DNA from: DATDYW01 sp044375695 | GTDB lineage: Bacteria; Patescibacteriota; Minisyncoccia; Phycocordibacterales; JAACPR01 | Direction of reading: 5' to 3' | NCBI GenBank assembly: GCA_044375695.1 | Contig: JBILMG010000010.1 | Span: forward strand, 1-19,796 | DNA length: 19,796 nt | Shown: piece after piece, positions 12,609 through 19,796 of the stretch | Layout: every line of letters begins with the position of its first letter | Position numbering within the stretch: position 1 is the first letter of the stretch | Made by a program: the position numbers and the translations under genes | Notes under the pieces: generated by a model | What the model was told of the DNA's origin: nothing | What the model saw: only the letters and a program-made list of their open reading frames with translations | Databases searched by the model: none

Positions 12609-13952
12609 ATGGAACGCACAAAAATCGCCGATCTGTCGGGCAAGGTAGGGCAGGCTGTCTCGGTATCGGGCTGGGTCGACGTGCGCCGCGACCAGGGCAA
12701 GATGGTCTTCCTGGTGCTGCGGGACGCTTCGGGCTACGTGCAGTCGGTCGTGCTGCCGGACGTCCCCGAGGCGGTAGAGGCGGCCCACCGCCTCCGCCCC
12801 GAATGGGTGGTTCGCGTGAGCGGGGAAGTCGTCGCCCGCCCGGCCAAGAACGCGAAGGAGGGCGAAATCAACGGCGGCATCGAGCTGTGCGTGAAGGCAA
12901 TCGAGGTTCTCGCCGAAGCCAAGGAGCTCCCGTTCGACATGGATGCCGAGCTCAACCTCGACACCCTCTTCGACAACCGCCCGCTGACGCTCCGCCGCTC
13001 GCGCGAGCAGTCGATCTTCAAAGTCCAGGCGACCATCGTGCAGGCCTACCGCTGGTCGCTCATCTCCCGCGGCTTCACCGAGTTCCAGGCGCCCGCCCTC
13101 GTCGGCGGCGACGCCGAGGGCGGCGCGGCGGTCTTCCACGTCGACTACTTCGGCAAGGACGCCTGCCTCGCGACCTCGCCGCAGTTCTACAAGCAGATCA
13201 TGGTCGGCGCGTACGAGCGCGCGTTCACGATCGCCCGCATCTTCCGCGCCGAGAAGAGCGCCACCACGCGCCACCTCAGCGAGATCACGCAGATGGACTT
13301 CGAGCTGGGCTTCATCAATGACGAGCGCGACGTGATGGCCGCGCTCGAGGCGGTCATCCGCGACACCTGCGCCGCCGTCTCCGCGGCGCACCCGGGCGTC
13401 TTCGCGCAGTTCGAGACCGAGGCGCCCGCGCTGCCCGAGAAGCCGTTCCCGATCCTCACGCTCGCCGAGGCCCAGGCCATCATCAAATCCGAGTTCGGCC
13501 GCGACCAGAGCGGCGAGCCCGACATGGCGCCCGAGGACGAGCGCCAGATCTGCGAGTGGGCGAAGCGCGAGCACGGCTCGGACTTCGTGTTCATCTCGCG
13601 CTTCCCGACGCACGTCCGCGCGTTCTACACGTACGAGGAACCGGCCGAGGCGCCGCTGTCTCGCGGCTTCGACCTCCTGTTCCGCGGCCTCGAAATCAAC
13701 TCGGGCAGCCAGCGCATCCACCGCTACGACGACCTCGTGGAGCGCATCAAGTCTCGCGGCATGAACCCGGAAAAGTACGAGTTCTACCTCCAGGCCTTCA
13801 AGTACGGCATGCCGCCCCACGGCGGCTGCTCGACCGGCCTCGAGCGCCTCACCGCCCGTATGCTCAACCTGGGCAACGTGAAGGAGGCGGCGGCATTCCC
13901 TCGAGACCTCAACCGCATCGACGGGCTGCTCAGCAAGGGCGAGTCGGCGTAA
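12609..13952 (+). CDS. aspS: aspartate--tRNA ligase, archaeal type (probably Asp/Asn)
   Basis: A 447-aa class II synthetase. The N-terminal OB fold (VSGWVDVRRDQGKMVFLVLRD, about 18-38) reads the anticodon; the catalytic domain has motif 1 near FTEFQAPALVGG, TSPQFYKQ, motif 2 FRAEKSATTRHLSE (from 212) and motif 3 GGCSTGLERLTAR with R413. TQMDFE after motif 2, the lack of the bacterial insertion domain and the length point to archaeal-type AspRS and not AsnRS. Such enzymes often charge both tRNA-Asp and tRNA-Asn, with GatCAB amidating the latter; that is inference. An upstream in-frame start (12495) runs through the terminator, so ATG 12609 is chosen; TAGACT (12592-12597) lies 11 bases before it. 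Confidence 0.9.
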   Translation: MERTKIADLSGKVGQAVSVSGWVDVRRDQGKMVFLVLRDASGYVQSVVLPDVPEAVEAAHRLRPEWVVRVSGEVVARPAKNAKEGEINGGIELCVKAIEVLAEAKELPFDMDAELNLDTLFDNRPLTLRRSREQSIFKVQATIVQAYRWSLISRGFTEFQAPALVGGDAEGGAAVFHVDYFGKDACLATSPQFYKQIMVGAYERAFTIARIFRAEKSATTRHLSEITQMDFELGFINDERDVMAALEAVIRDTCAAVSAAHPGVFAQFETEAPALPEKPFPILTLAEAQAIIKSEFGRDQSGEPDMAPEDERQICEWAKREHGSDFVFISRFPTHVRAFYTYEEPAEAPLSRGFDLLFRGLEINSGSQRIHRYDDLVERIKSRGMNPEKYEFYLQAFKYGMPPHGGCSTGLERLTARMLNLGNVKEAAAFPRDLNRIDGLLSKGESA

Positions 13953-13974
13953 GGTTAGCCGTTCGCCCCCACCA

Positions 13975-14002
13975 GAAAGCCAGGTCACCAGACCTGGCTT
14001 TC
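13975..14002 (+). terminator. terminator after aspS
   Basis: A perfect 12-bp stem GAAAGCCAGGTC / GACCTGGCTTTC with loop ACCA, followed by GCCGTTTCTGATTTTT; the T tract is interrupted. Confidence 0.75.
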
Positions 14003-14023
14003 GCCGTTTCTGATTTTTCGGTT

Positions 14024-14032
14024 TGCTAAGAT
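14024..14032 (+). promoter_or_regulatory. extended -10 of the scpA operon
   Basis: TGC-TAAGAT fits TGnTANNNT and ends 7 bases before GTG 14040, predicting a leaderless scpA mRNA. GAGGAG directly abuts the start codon and is too close to act as a Shine-Dalgarno. Confidence 0.5.
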
Positions 14033-14039
14033 GTGAGGA

Positions 14040-14771
14040 GTGAACACTTTTGCCGTAAAAACTCCCGTCTTCGAGGGGCCACTCGAGGCGCTGCTCGACC
14101 TCATCGAGCGGCGCAAGCTGCTCATCACCGACATCTCGCTCGCGCAGGTGGCAGATGACTTTGTGGCGCACCTTCAGTCTCTGCCGGAAATGCCGGAGGG
14201 GGAGGTGGCGCAGTTCGTGCTGGTAGCCTCCACGCTGCTCCTGATCAAGTCGCGCTCGCTCCTGCCGTCTCTGGCGCTAACACCCGAAGAGGAGCAGTCG
14301 GTCCACGACCTCGAGCGACGCCTCGAGGCGTACCGTCGCCTGCGCGACGCCGCGCGACGCCTGGCGCGCGGCTGGCTCCGCGAGCCGCTCTTTGGCCGAC
14401 GCGGCCGCAGCCCGGAGCCGCCGACGTTCGCGCCGCCGCGAGGCCTAGATGCGGCCGGCCTCTTGGCCAAGGCGCACGCCATCCTGGCCAAGGCGCCGAA
14501 AGCCCTGCCGAAGACGCCGCAGGCGCTGGTGCGCCGCGCGGTTTCGCTGGAAGAGGCAGTCTCGTCGCTCTCGGTCCGCATCCGCACGGCTCTCTCGGGT
14601 TCTTTTCGCGAAATTGCTGGCCTCAAGGGCGCGTCTCGGCACGAGGCTGCGGTGCACTTCCTTGCGCTTTTGGAACTAGTGCGTCGTGGTATAGTCCGAA
14701 CGCAGCAGGCTGACCACTACGGCGATATTCGGCTCGAGGCCGCCGAGGTCAGCACGCCGCGCTACGCGTAA
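14040..14771 (+). CDS. scpA: segregation and condensation protein A
   Basis: A 243-aa kleisin. The N-terminal SMC-binding domain shows the family signature FEGPLEALLDLIERRKLLITDISLAQVADDF (about 10-40) in two parts, then EGEVAQFVLVASTLLLIKSRSLLP; a variable, Arg-rich middle follows; the C-terminal winged helix ends the protein (SRHEAAVHFLALLELVRRGIVRTQQ). ScpA bridges the SMC heads and, with ScpB, forms the condensin complex that organises and segregates the chromosome. The start is GTG 14040. scpB follows 28 bases downstream, the usual pairing. Confidence 0.95.
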   Translation: MNTFAVKTPVFEGPLEALLDLIERRKLLITDISLAQVADDFVAHLQSLPEMPEGEVAQFVLVASTLLLIKSRSLLPSLALTPEEEQSVHDLERRLEAYRRLRDAARRLARGWLREPLFGRRGRSPEPPTFAPPRGLDAAGLLAKAHAILAKAPKALPKTPQALVRRAVSLEEAVSSLSVRIRTALSGSFREIAGLKGASRHEAAVHFLALLELVRRGIVRTQQADHYGDIRLEAAEVSTPRYA

Positions 14772-14799
14772 AGGACGCCAGCCCCACTCAAGATTCTAG

Positions 14800-15426
14800 A
14801 TGCCAGAGGATAACGCCACCGTAACCCAAGGTTCAGCCGCCGATAGCGTCGAGGCTTCCTCGCGCCCAGAAATGCCGCTCGCGCAGAAGCTGGAAGCCGC
14901 GCTCTTCTGGTCGGCTGGCCCGCTGCGCCTGAAGCAGCTCTCGGACGCGACAGGGGAGAGCCCCGAGGCGGTGACCCAGGCGCTCGACGAGCTCGCCGCA
15001 GCCCTCTCTGGCCGCGGCCTCACCCTGGTTCGCGCCGGTGACGAGGCGTCGCTCTCGACCGCCCCGGGCGCCGCCGAACTGATCGCCAAAATGCGCCGCG
15101 ACGAGCTCGACCGCGAGCTCACCAAGGCCGCCGCCGAGACGCTGGCCGCGGTCGCCTACGCCGGGCCGATTTCCCGCGCCGAGCTCGAGCACCTGCGCGG
15201 CGTAAACTGCGCGGCGGCGCTGCGAGCCCTCTCGGCGCGCGGCCTGGTCGAGCGCGAAGGGGGCGAGGACGGCCGCGGCCGCTACCGAACGACGGTCGAC
15301 CTGCTCTCCTCGATGGGAGTTTCGTCGGCAAAATCCCTGCCCGGCTACGAGGACACGCGCCGCGAGCTCGAAGAGGCGCTCGCGCGCGCCGCAGAAGCCG
15401 ACGCCGCCGTAACCTCGAACCAGTAG
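14800..15426 (+). CDS. scpB: segregation and condensation protein B
   Basis: A 208-aa protein with two winged-helix domains: LAQKLEAALFWSAGPLRLKQ and the paired LSDATGESPEAVTQALDELA, then LTKAAAETLAAVAYAGPISRA, ELEHLRGVNCAAALRALSAR and GLVEREG. This is the ScpB fold that dimerises and binds the ScpA kleisin. About 25 N-terminal residues and the Ala/Glu tail after residue 190 are variable. ATG 14800 has no Shine-Dalgarno (ATTCTAG before it). The stop is one base from the next ATG, so translation may be coupled. Confidence 0.93.
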   Translation: MPEDNATVTQGSAADSVEASSRPEMPLAQKLEAALFWSAGPLRLKQLSDATGESPEAVTQALDELAAALSGRGLTLVRAGDEASLSTAPGAAELIAKMRRDELDRELTKAAAETLAAVAYAGPISRAELEHLRGVNCAAALRALSARGLVEREGGEDGRGRYRTTVDLLSSMGVSSAKSLPGYEDTRRELEEALARAAEADAAVTSNQ

Positions 15427-15427
15427 C

Positions 15428-16507
15428 ATGCAGCTCCCGCCGCGCCGCGCCTCGTCCTTCCGCCGCTCGCTCAAAAAAGCGGCGCCCCTTTTCGTTTCAC
15501 TGTTCGCGCTCGGCGCCGGGGTTGTCGGCCTTTGGCCGGTCAGCTTCGGCGCGCAGGCAGAGGTGCCGAAGCCGACGGTAGCCGCGGTCGTCGCGGCCAT
15601 CCCCAAACCGTTCCCGTCCGTTACCCTCGAGGCCTCGTCCGCGATCGTCGTCGACCTGCGCACCGGGCGCGCCATCTTCGAGCGCGACGCCGACACCCCG
15701 CGCCCGCTCGCCTCGATCACCAAACTCGTCACCGCGCTGGTGGCCGGAGACGCCCTGGACCCGAACACCTCGGTCACGATCTCGAGCATGACGCAGACCG
15801 AAGAGGGCCCGACCTTCGTGCTACCGCCCGCGCCAATGCTCGCGACCGACGGCACGCCGATTCTGGACGAGGAGGGAAACCCCCGCTTCTACGAGGCCCA
15901 GGAGGTGACCGCGCCGGCGACCGTGCACACGGTCCCCGTCGTCGCCAAGGTAAAAGACGCCATCGCCTACGCTCTCGTGGCGTCTTCCAACGAGGCAGCC
16001 TCGGCGCTCGCGGCGAAAGCCGGTCCCGGCGAAGAGGCCTTCGTCGCGCAGATGAATGCGGCGGCCTCAGATATTGGGGCGCCGACCATGAGCTTCCAGA
16101 ACCCGACCGGCCTCGACATCGGCGCGGAGGCGTCAGGCGTTGGCAGCGCGCGCGACGTCGCGTCGCTCCTCGGCTACCTCGTGGCCAACAGGCCGCGGCT
16201 CATTGCCCCGACCGCCGAGCCGACGGTCACCGTGGGCACCGACCAGGGACCGCTGACCGCCAGGAACACCAACAGGATTGTCAGCTCGCTGCCGAACCTC
16301 GTCGGTGGCAAGACCGGCCTCGAGACTTCTGCGGGCGGCAACCTCGCGGTCGTAATTGACCCAGGCCTTTCCCAGCCAATTGCCATTGTGGTGCTCGGCT
16401 CGACCGAAGCGGGTCGCTTCGCCGACGTGCAGACGCTCGCGGACGCGACGGTGAAGTACCTAGGTGACGATACGCCGGTTGCCGCGCCAGAGCAGCCGCT
16501 GCGCTAA
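15428..16507 (+). CDS. D-alanyl-D-alanine carboxypeptidase (peptidase S11)
   Basis: A 359-aa penicillin-binding protein of the DacA/PBP5 type. After a basic start, one hydrophobic segment (about 17-42) anchors or exports it. The catalytic triad of motifs is complete: SxxK = SITK (S96-K99), SxN = SSN (186-188) and KTG = GGKTGLET (K295). It trims the terminal D-Ala of peptidoglycan stem peptides. The SxxK-SxN distance is larger than usual because of an insertion at about 130-170 containing TDGTPILDEEGNPRFYE. The C-terminal beta domain and amphipathic anchor of PBP5 are absent. It sits one base after scpB. Confidence 0.92.
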   Translation: MQLPPRRASSFRRSLKKAAPLFVSLFALGAGVVGLWPVSFGAQAEVPKPTVAAVVAAIPKPFPSVTLEASSAIVVDLRTGRAIFERDADTPRPLASITKLVTALVAGDALDPNTSVTISSMTQTEEGPTFVLPPAPMLATDGTPILDEEGNPRFYEAQEVTAPATVHTVPVVAKVKDAIAYALVASSNEAASALAAKAGPGEEAFVAQMNAAASDIGAPTMSFQNPTGLDIGAEASGVGSARDVASLLGYLVANRPRLIAPTAEPTVTVGTDQGPLTARNTNRIVSSLPNLVGGKTGLETSAGGNLAVVIDPGLSQPIAIVVLGSTEAGRFADVQTLADATVKYLGDDTPVAAPEQPLR

Positions 16508-16538
16508 AAAAGAAAGCCCCGGCCAAGATGGTCCGGGG
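16506..16538 (-). terminator. terminator of the 16561-17163 gene
   Basis: Left arm CCCCGGCCA (16517-16525) pairs with TGG-T-CCGGGG (16529-16538, one bulge); read on the - strand it is followed by CTTTCTTTTTT (complement of 16506-16516). A second hairpin, CCTCGCG/CGCGAGG (16544-16558), with TTTTTT at 16567-16572, may serve the + strand carboxypeptidase gene. Confidence 0.7.
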
Positions 16539-16560
16539 GTACGCCTCGCGGCGCGAGGTA

Positions 16561-17163
16561 TCACGCTTTTTTCTGCGGCTCGATCCCGAGGTCTTCGGGG
16601 CGAGCCATGAGGGCGTGCCACGACCAGGAGGTCAGGCGGCAGACGCTGCGCCACAAAGAGATGAAGGCCAGCAGCGTCCACCAGACCAGGTAGTAGACAA
16701 CCCGGGCGCCAACCAGCGAGAGCAGGCCTCCGCCAATAGGCAGGAGCGCCCAGACGAACACGGCGTAAGCGTAACCTTCACGCTCGACGCCGAAAAAGCC
16801 GCTACGGTCGGCGTCGAGGATAGCCCAAGCGTCGGGTAGCGCGGTTGCCAGGAACGCGGCCATCGGGACAATTGCCGCGAAGCACAACTCGACCAGAGCG
16901 GCGACTACCGCGGAACCGTAGACGCCGGGGTACGTCATCGTCAGACGTCTCGTTTTGAGGTGGGCAATCCAGCGGCTAGACCAGTGGACCGAAGACCACA
17001 TGGCCGAGAAGCAGAAGACCAGGCACCCGACGCCCACGGCCCGGTTGACCGCGAAGCGATCGCCGTACAGGTAGGAAGCGACCCAGAAGGCCAAGCCCGC
17101 CAAGACGCCGAAGAGAGTTCCCGCGATCAAGACGCGGCCGAAGAACAGAGTGTATTTTTTCAT
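16561..17163 (-). CDS. hypothetical membrane protein (about 5 TM)
   Basis: A 200-aa protein of unknown family with about five membrane helices: near 8-33 (FFGRVLIAGTLFGVLAGLAF), 40-62 (VGVGCLVFCFSAMWSSVHW), 83-108, and a long hydrophobic run at about 130-170 that likely holds two. A cytoplasmic basic loop (RWIAHLKTRRL) and a charged tail (ARPEDLGIEPQKKA) follow the positive-inside rule. ATG 17163 (MKKYTLFFGRV) is chosen over an upstream TTG at 17214 because the extra residues look untranslated and AT-rich. It is transcribed away from mraY, with its own terminator. No function can be assigned. Confidence 0.72.
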   Translation of the reverse strand: MKKYTLFFGRVLIAGTLFGVLAGLAFWVASYLYGDRFAVNRAVGVGCLVFCFSAMWSSVHWSSRWIAHLKTRRLTMTYPGVYGSAVVAALVELCFAAIVPMAAFLATALPDAWAILDADRSGFFGVEREGYAYAVFVWALLPIGGGLLSLVGARVVYYLVWWTLLAFISLWRSVCRLTSWSWHALMARPEDLGIEPQKKA

Positions 17164-17267
17164 TTTTTGTATAGAGCCAGGCGTAATCACTAACACTTTT
17201 TTATAAAAAATCAATGTTTCGGGGTGGGGAAGGCGCCCGGCCCCGCTCTGCGCTAAAGTGTTCTCCT

Positions 17268-18332
17268 ATGGCATTCGACACAATCAAGGTCCTGCTCCCG
17301 GCCGCGCTCGCGTTCCTCACCGGCGTCGCCGTCACCCCGGCGATCGCCGGCTTCCTGTACCGCAACAAAATGTGGAAGCCTAAAGGGGGCAAAGTTGCCC
17401 TCGACGGCAAAGCCGCCGAAGAGTTCAACCGCCTCCACGCGGCCAAAGAGGTCGGCACGCCGCGCCTGGGCGGCTCGGTCATCTGGGTCTCGACCCTCGC
17501 CGTCGCCGGCGGCCTATGGATTCTGGCGGCGCTATTCCCGGGCGTCGGCTTCGGCAAGCTCGAGTTCCTCTCGCGCTCGCAGACGTGGGTGCCGCTCGCG
17601 GTCTTCGCGCTCGGCGCGCTAGTCGGCGCCGTCGATGACCTGTCCGAGGTTCGCGGCTCGGGCGGCCTCTCGCTCGGCGCGCGCCTCTCCTTCGTCATCG
17701 GCGTCGGCACCCTGCTCGCGGTGTGGTTCCACGACAAGCTCGACGTCACCTCGGTGAGCCTGCCCCTCGTCGGGCCAATCGAGCTCGGCTGGTACGTGGT
17801 GCCGTTCTTCGTGGCGGTCATCCTGGCCACCTACGCCTCGGGGGTCATCGACGGGCTCGACGGGCTCGCCGGCGGCGTCTTCGCGATCAGCTTCGCCGCC
17901 TACGCCGCCATCTGCTTCGCGCAGGGGCAGGTGAACCTGGCGGCGCTTTCGGCCACCATCGCGGGCGCCACCCTCGCGTTCCTCTGGTTCAACGTGCCGC
18001 CCGCGCGCTTCTACATGTCCGAAACGGGATCCATGGCGCTCTCGCTCGCGCTGGCCACCACCGCCATGATGTCCGACAGCCTGGTAGGCGGGGTTGGCCT
18101 CGCGGTCCTGCCACTGGTCGCGGCGCCGCTCGCGGCCACCGTCCTTTGCAACGTCGTTCAGGTTTCCTCCAAGAAGTTCCTGGGGCGCAAGGTGTTCCGC
18201 GTCGCGCCGATTCACCACCACTTCGAGGCAATCGGCTGGTCGCGCGAGAAGGTCGTCATGCGCTACTGGATCGTCGCCGCGGTCGCCGCGGTGATCGGCG
18301 TGGTGGTAGCCCTCGCGCACCTCTCGGCCTAG
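17268..18332 (+). CDS. mraY: phospho-N-acetylmuramoyl-pentapeptide-transferase
   Basis: A 354-aa polytopic enzyme with about ten helices that makes lipid I from UDP-MurNAc-pentapeptide and undecaprenyl phosphate at the inner face of the membrane. Visible motifs: GTPRLGGSV, VDDLSEV (D123, D124), VIDGLDGLAGG (D195, D198) and the MraY-specific APIHHHFEAIGW (H316-H318), which separates it from WecA-type enzymes. The loop normally written MGDxGS reads MSETGS here (E252 for the Asp). TAAAGT (17254-17259) lies 8 bases before ATG 17268; an in-frame upstream extension to 17214 is discarded. ftsW and murG follow. Confidence 0.93.
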   Translation: MAFDTIKVLLPAALAFLTGVAVTPAIAGFLYRNKMWKPKGGKVALDGKAAEEFNRLHAAKEVGTPRLGGSVIWVSTLAVAGGLWILAALFPGVGFGKLEFLSRSQTWVPLAVFALGALVGAVDDLSEVRGSGGLSLGARLSFVIGVGTLLAVWFHDKLDVTSVSLPLVGPIELGWYVVPFFVAVILATYASGVIDGLDGLAGGVFAISFAAYAAICFAQGQVNLAALSATIAGATLAFLWFNVPPARFYMSETGSMALSLALATTAMMSDSLVGGVGLAVLPLVAAPLAATVLCNVVQVSSKKFLGRKVFRVAPIHHHFEAIGWSREKVVMRYWIVAAVAAVIGVVVALAHLSA

Positions 18333-18346
18333 GCGCAGACTCACGC

Positions 18347-19456
18347 ATGCGCAAGCTCGAGCCAATCGACCGTTTCCTCGCCTACGCGACCGGCATCCTG
18401 GCGTTCTTCGGCGCGGCGATGTTCGTCTCGGCGGCGAGCGGCCTGGCGGCTCGCGGCGAGGCCATCATGGGCGACATCCTGGCGCAGGTAGGCCTCGGGC
18501 TCTGCGGCGGCGGCGCGCTCGCGTACCTGGTTTCCCGCGTGCCGCACCGGCGCCTTCGCCCGTTCGCCGTGGCGTTCTTCGCCTTCGCCGCCCTCGCCAC
18601 CGCGGCGGTCTTTGTGCCGGGCCTCGGCGTGTCTCACGGCGGCGCGACCCGGTGGCTCAACCTCGGCTTCATTTCGGCGCAGCCGCTCGAGCTGCTCAAG
18701 ATTGCCTACGTGGTGATGCTCGCGGCGCTGCTTGGCCGGCGGCGCGGCGTCGACGGCTGGAGCGGCGTCATTTCCTTCGGCATCGTCACGGCCGTAGCCG
18801 GGGCGGTCCTCGTCCCGCAGCCAGACCGCGACGGCTTCATCCTCCTCGGCATGACCGGCTTCGCCATGCTGCTCGCGGCCGGCACCGAGTGGAAGAAGCT
18901 CGGCATTCTGGCGGCGGCCGGGGTTATCGGCGTCGTCGCGCTGGTCTTCTCGGCCGGCTACAGCATCGACCGCGTGCTCACCTTCATCGACCCCGACGAC
19001 GATCCGCTCGGCAGCGACTACCAGATTCAGCAGTCGCTGATCGCGGTCGGCTCGGGCCAGGCTTTCGGCCGCGGCCTCGGGCAGAGCCTGCAGAAGCTCG
19101 GCCGGCTACCCGAGCCGACGTCCGACTCGATTTTCGCCGTGCTGGCCGAAGAGTCCGGGTTCGCCGGCGCGACCTTCGCCACCCTCGCCTTTGTAGCCCT
19201 CGGCGCGGCCTGCTTCCGCGTCGCGCGCCGCTCGCCGGACGCCTTCGGGGGTCTTTTGGCGGCCGGGTTCGGCACCCTCATCCTCACGCAGGCGTTCCTA
19301 AACATCGCCTCGGCGGTCAACCTGATGCCGCTCGCCGGCCTGCCGCTGCCGTTCGTCTCGAAGGGCGGCACCGCGCTCCTCGGCGCGCTCATCTCCGTGG
19401 GGATAGTGGCCTCGGTATCCCGCGCCGCCGGCGCCAAAGCAGAGGGGCGGTCCTAG
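18347..19456 (+). CDS. ftsW: SEDS-family cell-division protein FtsW
   Basis: A 369-aa protein with about ten membrane helices. SEDS signatures: GGATRWLNLGFISAQPLELL, VPQPDRDGFILL, the extracellular active-site loop FIDPDDDPLGSDYQIQQSL with the conserved Asp-Pro-x-Gly-x-x-Tyr-Gln pattern, VGSGQAFGRGLGQSLQKLG, LPEPTSDSIFAVLAEESGF and PLPFVSKGG. FtsW polymerises lipid II into septal glycan together with a class B PBP. Position between mraY and murG favours FtsW over RodA. ATG 18347 is 14 bases after mraY; no Shine-Dalgarno. The C-terminus is short and Ala/Lys-rich. Confidence 0.93.
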   Translation: MRKLEPIDRFLAYATGILAFFGAAMFVSAASGLAARGEAIMGDILAQVGLGLCGGGALAYLVSRVPHRRLRPFAVAFFAFAALATAAVFVPGLGVSHGGATRWLNLGFISAQPLELLKIAYVVMLAALLGRRRGVDGWSGVISFGIVTAVAGAVLVPQPDRDGFILLGMTGFAMLLAAGTEWKKLGILAAAGVIGVVALVFSAGYSIDRVLTFIDPDDDPLGSDYQIQQSLIAVGSGQAFGRGLGQSLQKLGRLPEPTSDSIFAVLAEESGFAGATFATLAFVALGAACFRVARRSPDAFGGLLAAGFGTLILTQAFLNIASAVNLMPLAGLPLPFVSKGGTALLGALISVGIVASVSRAAGAKAEGRS

Positions 19457-19464
19457 CGAGGTTC

Positions 19465-19473
19465 TGCTAGAAT
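19465..19473 (+). promoter_or_regulatory. extended -10 before murG
   Basis: TGC-TAGAAT fits TGnTATAAT with one mismatch and ends 10 bases before ATG 19484. It suggests that murG has its own near-leaderless transcript besides read-through from ftsW. Confidence 0.45.
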
Positions 19474-19483
19474 TTGGCGACGT

Positions 19484-19796
19484 ATGCGAATTGTCTTTAC
19501 GGGCGGCGGCACGGGTGGGCACTTCTACCCGCTCATCGCGATTGCCGAGCAGGTGCGCCGCATGGCGCGAGACGAGCGCCTGGTCGAGCCTGATCTCTAC
19601 TACCTGGCGCCAGAACCCTACAACCCGGCCGCGCTCTTCGACCACGGCATCAAGTTCCGCCGCGTGCCAGCGGGAAAAATGCGCCGCTACTTTTCGCCCC
19701 AGAACATCATCGACTACTTCAAGGTGATCGGCGGCGTCTTCGTCGGCCTGCTCGAGGTGTTCAAAATCTTTCCGGACGTCGTCTTTTCGAAGGGCG
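19484..19796 (+). CDS. murG: MurG glycosyltransferase, N-terminal part (cut by window end)
   Basis: The first 104 residues are present and the frame is open to the window end. MRIVFTGGGTGGHFYPLIAI carries the MurG glycine-rich G-loop GGGTGGHFYP, followed by IAEQVRRMARDE and FRRVPAGKMRRYFSPQNIID, then FKIFPDVVFSKG, matching the N-terminal domain that binds lipid I and the membrane. MurG adds GlcNAc to lipid I to give lipid II, the substrate of FtsW. The stretch between strand 1 and KFRRVPAGK is longer than in E. coli. The UDP-GlcNAc-binding half is outside the window. Confidence 0.93.
   Translation, partial: MRIVFTGGGTGGHFYPLIAIAEQVRRMARDERLVEPDLYYLAPEPYNPAALFDHGIKFRRVPAGKMRRYFSPQNIIDYFKVIGGVFVGLLEVFKIFPDVVFSKG

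Noticed and set aside
14033..14039. GAGGAG as a Shine-Dalgarno for scpA
   Set aside because: It abuts the GTG with no spacer, and the -10-like TAAGAT is only 7 bases upstream of the start, so it is unlikely to be used as an SD.
12591..14171. 526-codon open frame on the - strand
   Set aside because: Antisense of aspS, running through two terminators and into scpA; its composition is the Leu/Arg/Asp/Val mix of a GC shadow.
17214..17267. N-terminal extension of mraY
   Set aside because: The extra 18 residues are Arg/Gly-rich and not MraY-like, and the -10 box TAAAGT lies inside them; ATG 17268 gives a normal MraY start.
1..19796. CRISPR array, transposon, prophage or rRNA/tRNA genes
   Set aside because: No spaced direct-repeat series, transposase motifs, phage structural genes or RNA gene signatures were found by eye on either strand.

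Overview
This window looks like a piece of a chromosome from a candidate phyla radiation bacterium (Patescibacteria), most likely a GC-rich Parcubacteria lineage such as the Kaiserbacteria/Adlerbacteria group. That assignment is inference from gene style, not from a marker search: short ribosomal proteins (L13 of 116 aa), a CbpA-like DnaJ without zinc fingers, an archaeal-type AspRS, a compact mraY-ftsW-murG cluster without murD, and almost no Shine-Dalgarno sequences.

Layout. (1) 1-1328: the end of a ribosomal operon on the + strand, rpoA (3' end)-rplQ-rplM-rpsI, closed by a perfect 16-bp terminator hairpin. (2) 1384-2903: an accessory pocket of small genes, an 87-aa protein with an internal repeat, a 128-aa membrane-anchored protein, a 53-aa basic/acidic protein (all - strand) and a 98-aa secreted protein (+ strand). 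(3) 2907-6939: the chaperone operon grpE-(114-aa unknown)-dnaK-dnaJ, with a large RNA fold between dnaK and dnaJ. (4) 7014-7163: a tiny transcription unit encoding a 21-22-aa Lys/Ala-rich peptide. (5) 7207-10758: a 5-TM protein, a two-fold PQ-loop-like membrane protein, a SET-domain methyltransferase and an overlapping orphan histidine kinase; much of this stretch is clearly more AT-rich than its surroundings. (6) 10790-13952: trpS, a membrane-anchored YceI protein and aspS. (7) 14040-16507: scpA-scpB-dacA-like (chromosome condensation and wall trimming). (8) 16561-17163 (-): an unknown 5-TM protein. (9) 17268-19796: mraY-ftsW-murG (murG cut by the window end), for lipid II synthesis and septal peptidoglycan.

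How it works together. Most of the window is housekeeping: translation, protein folding, tRNA charging, chromosome segregation and cell wall. The parts that stand out are the AT-rich SET/kinase island and the small-gene pocket at 1.4-2.9 kb. A sequence-wide pattern links them: at least a dozen first-in-unit genes have a TANNNT -10-like hexamer only 4-12 bases before the start codon, with no Shine-Dalgarno, which predicts leaderless mRNAs.

No tRNA, rRNA, CRISPR array, transposase or phage gene was recognised.
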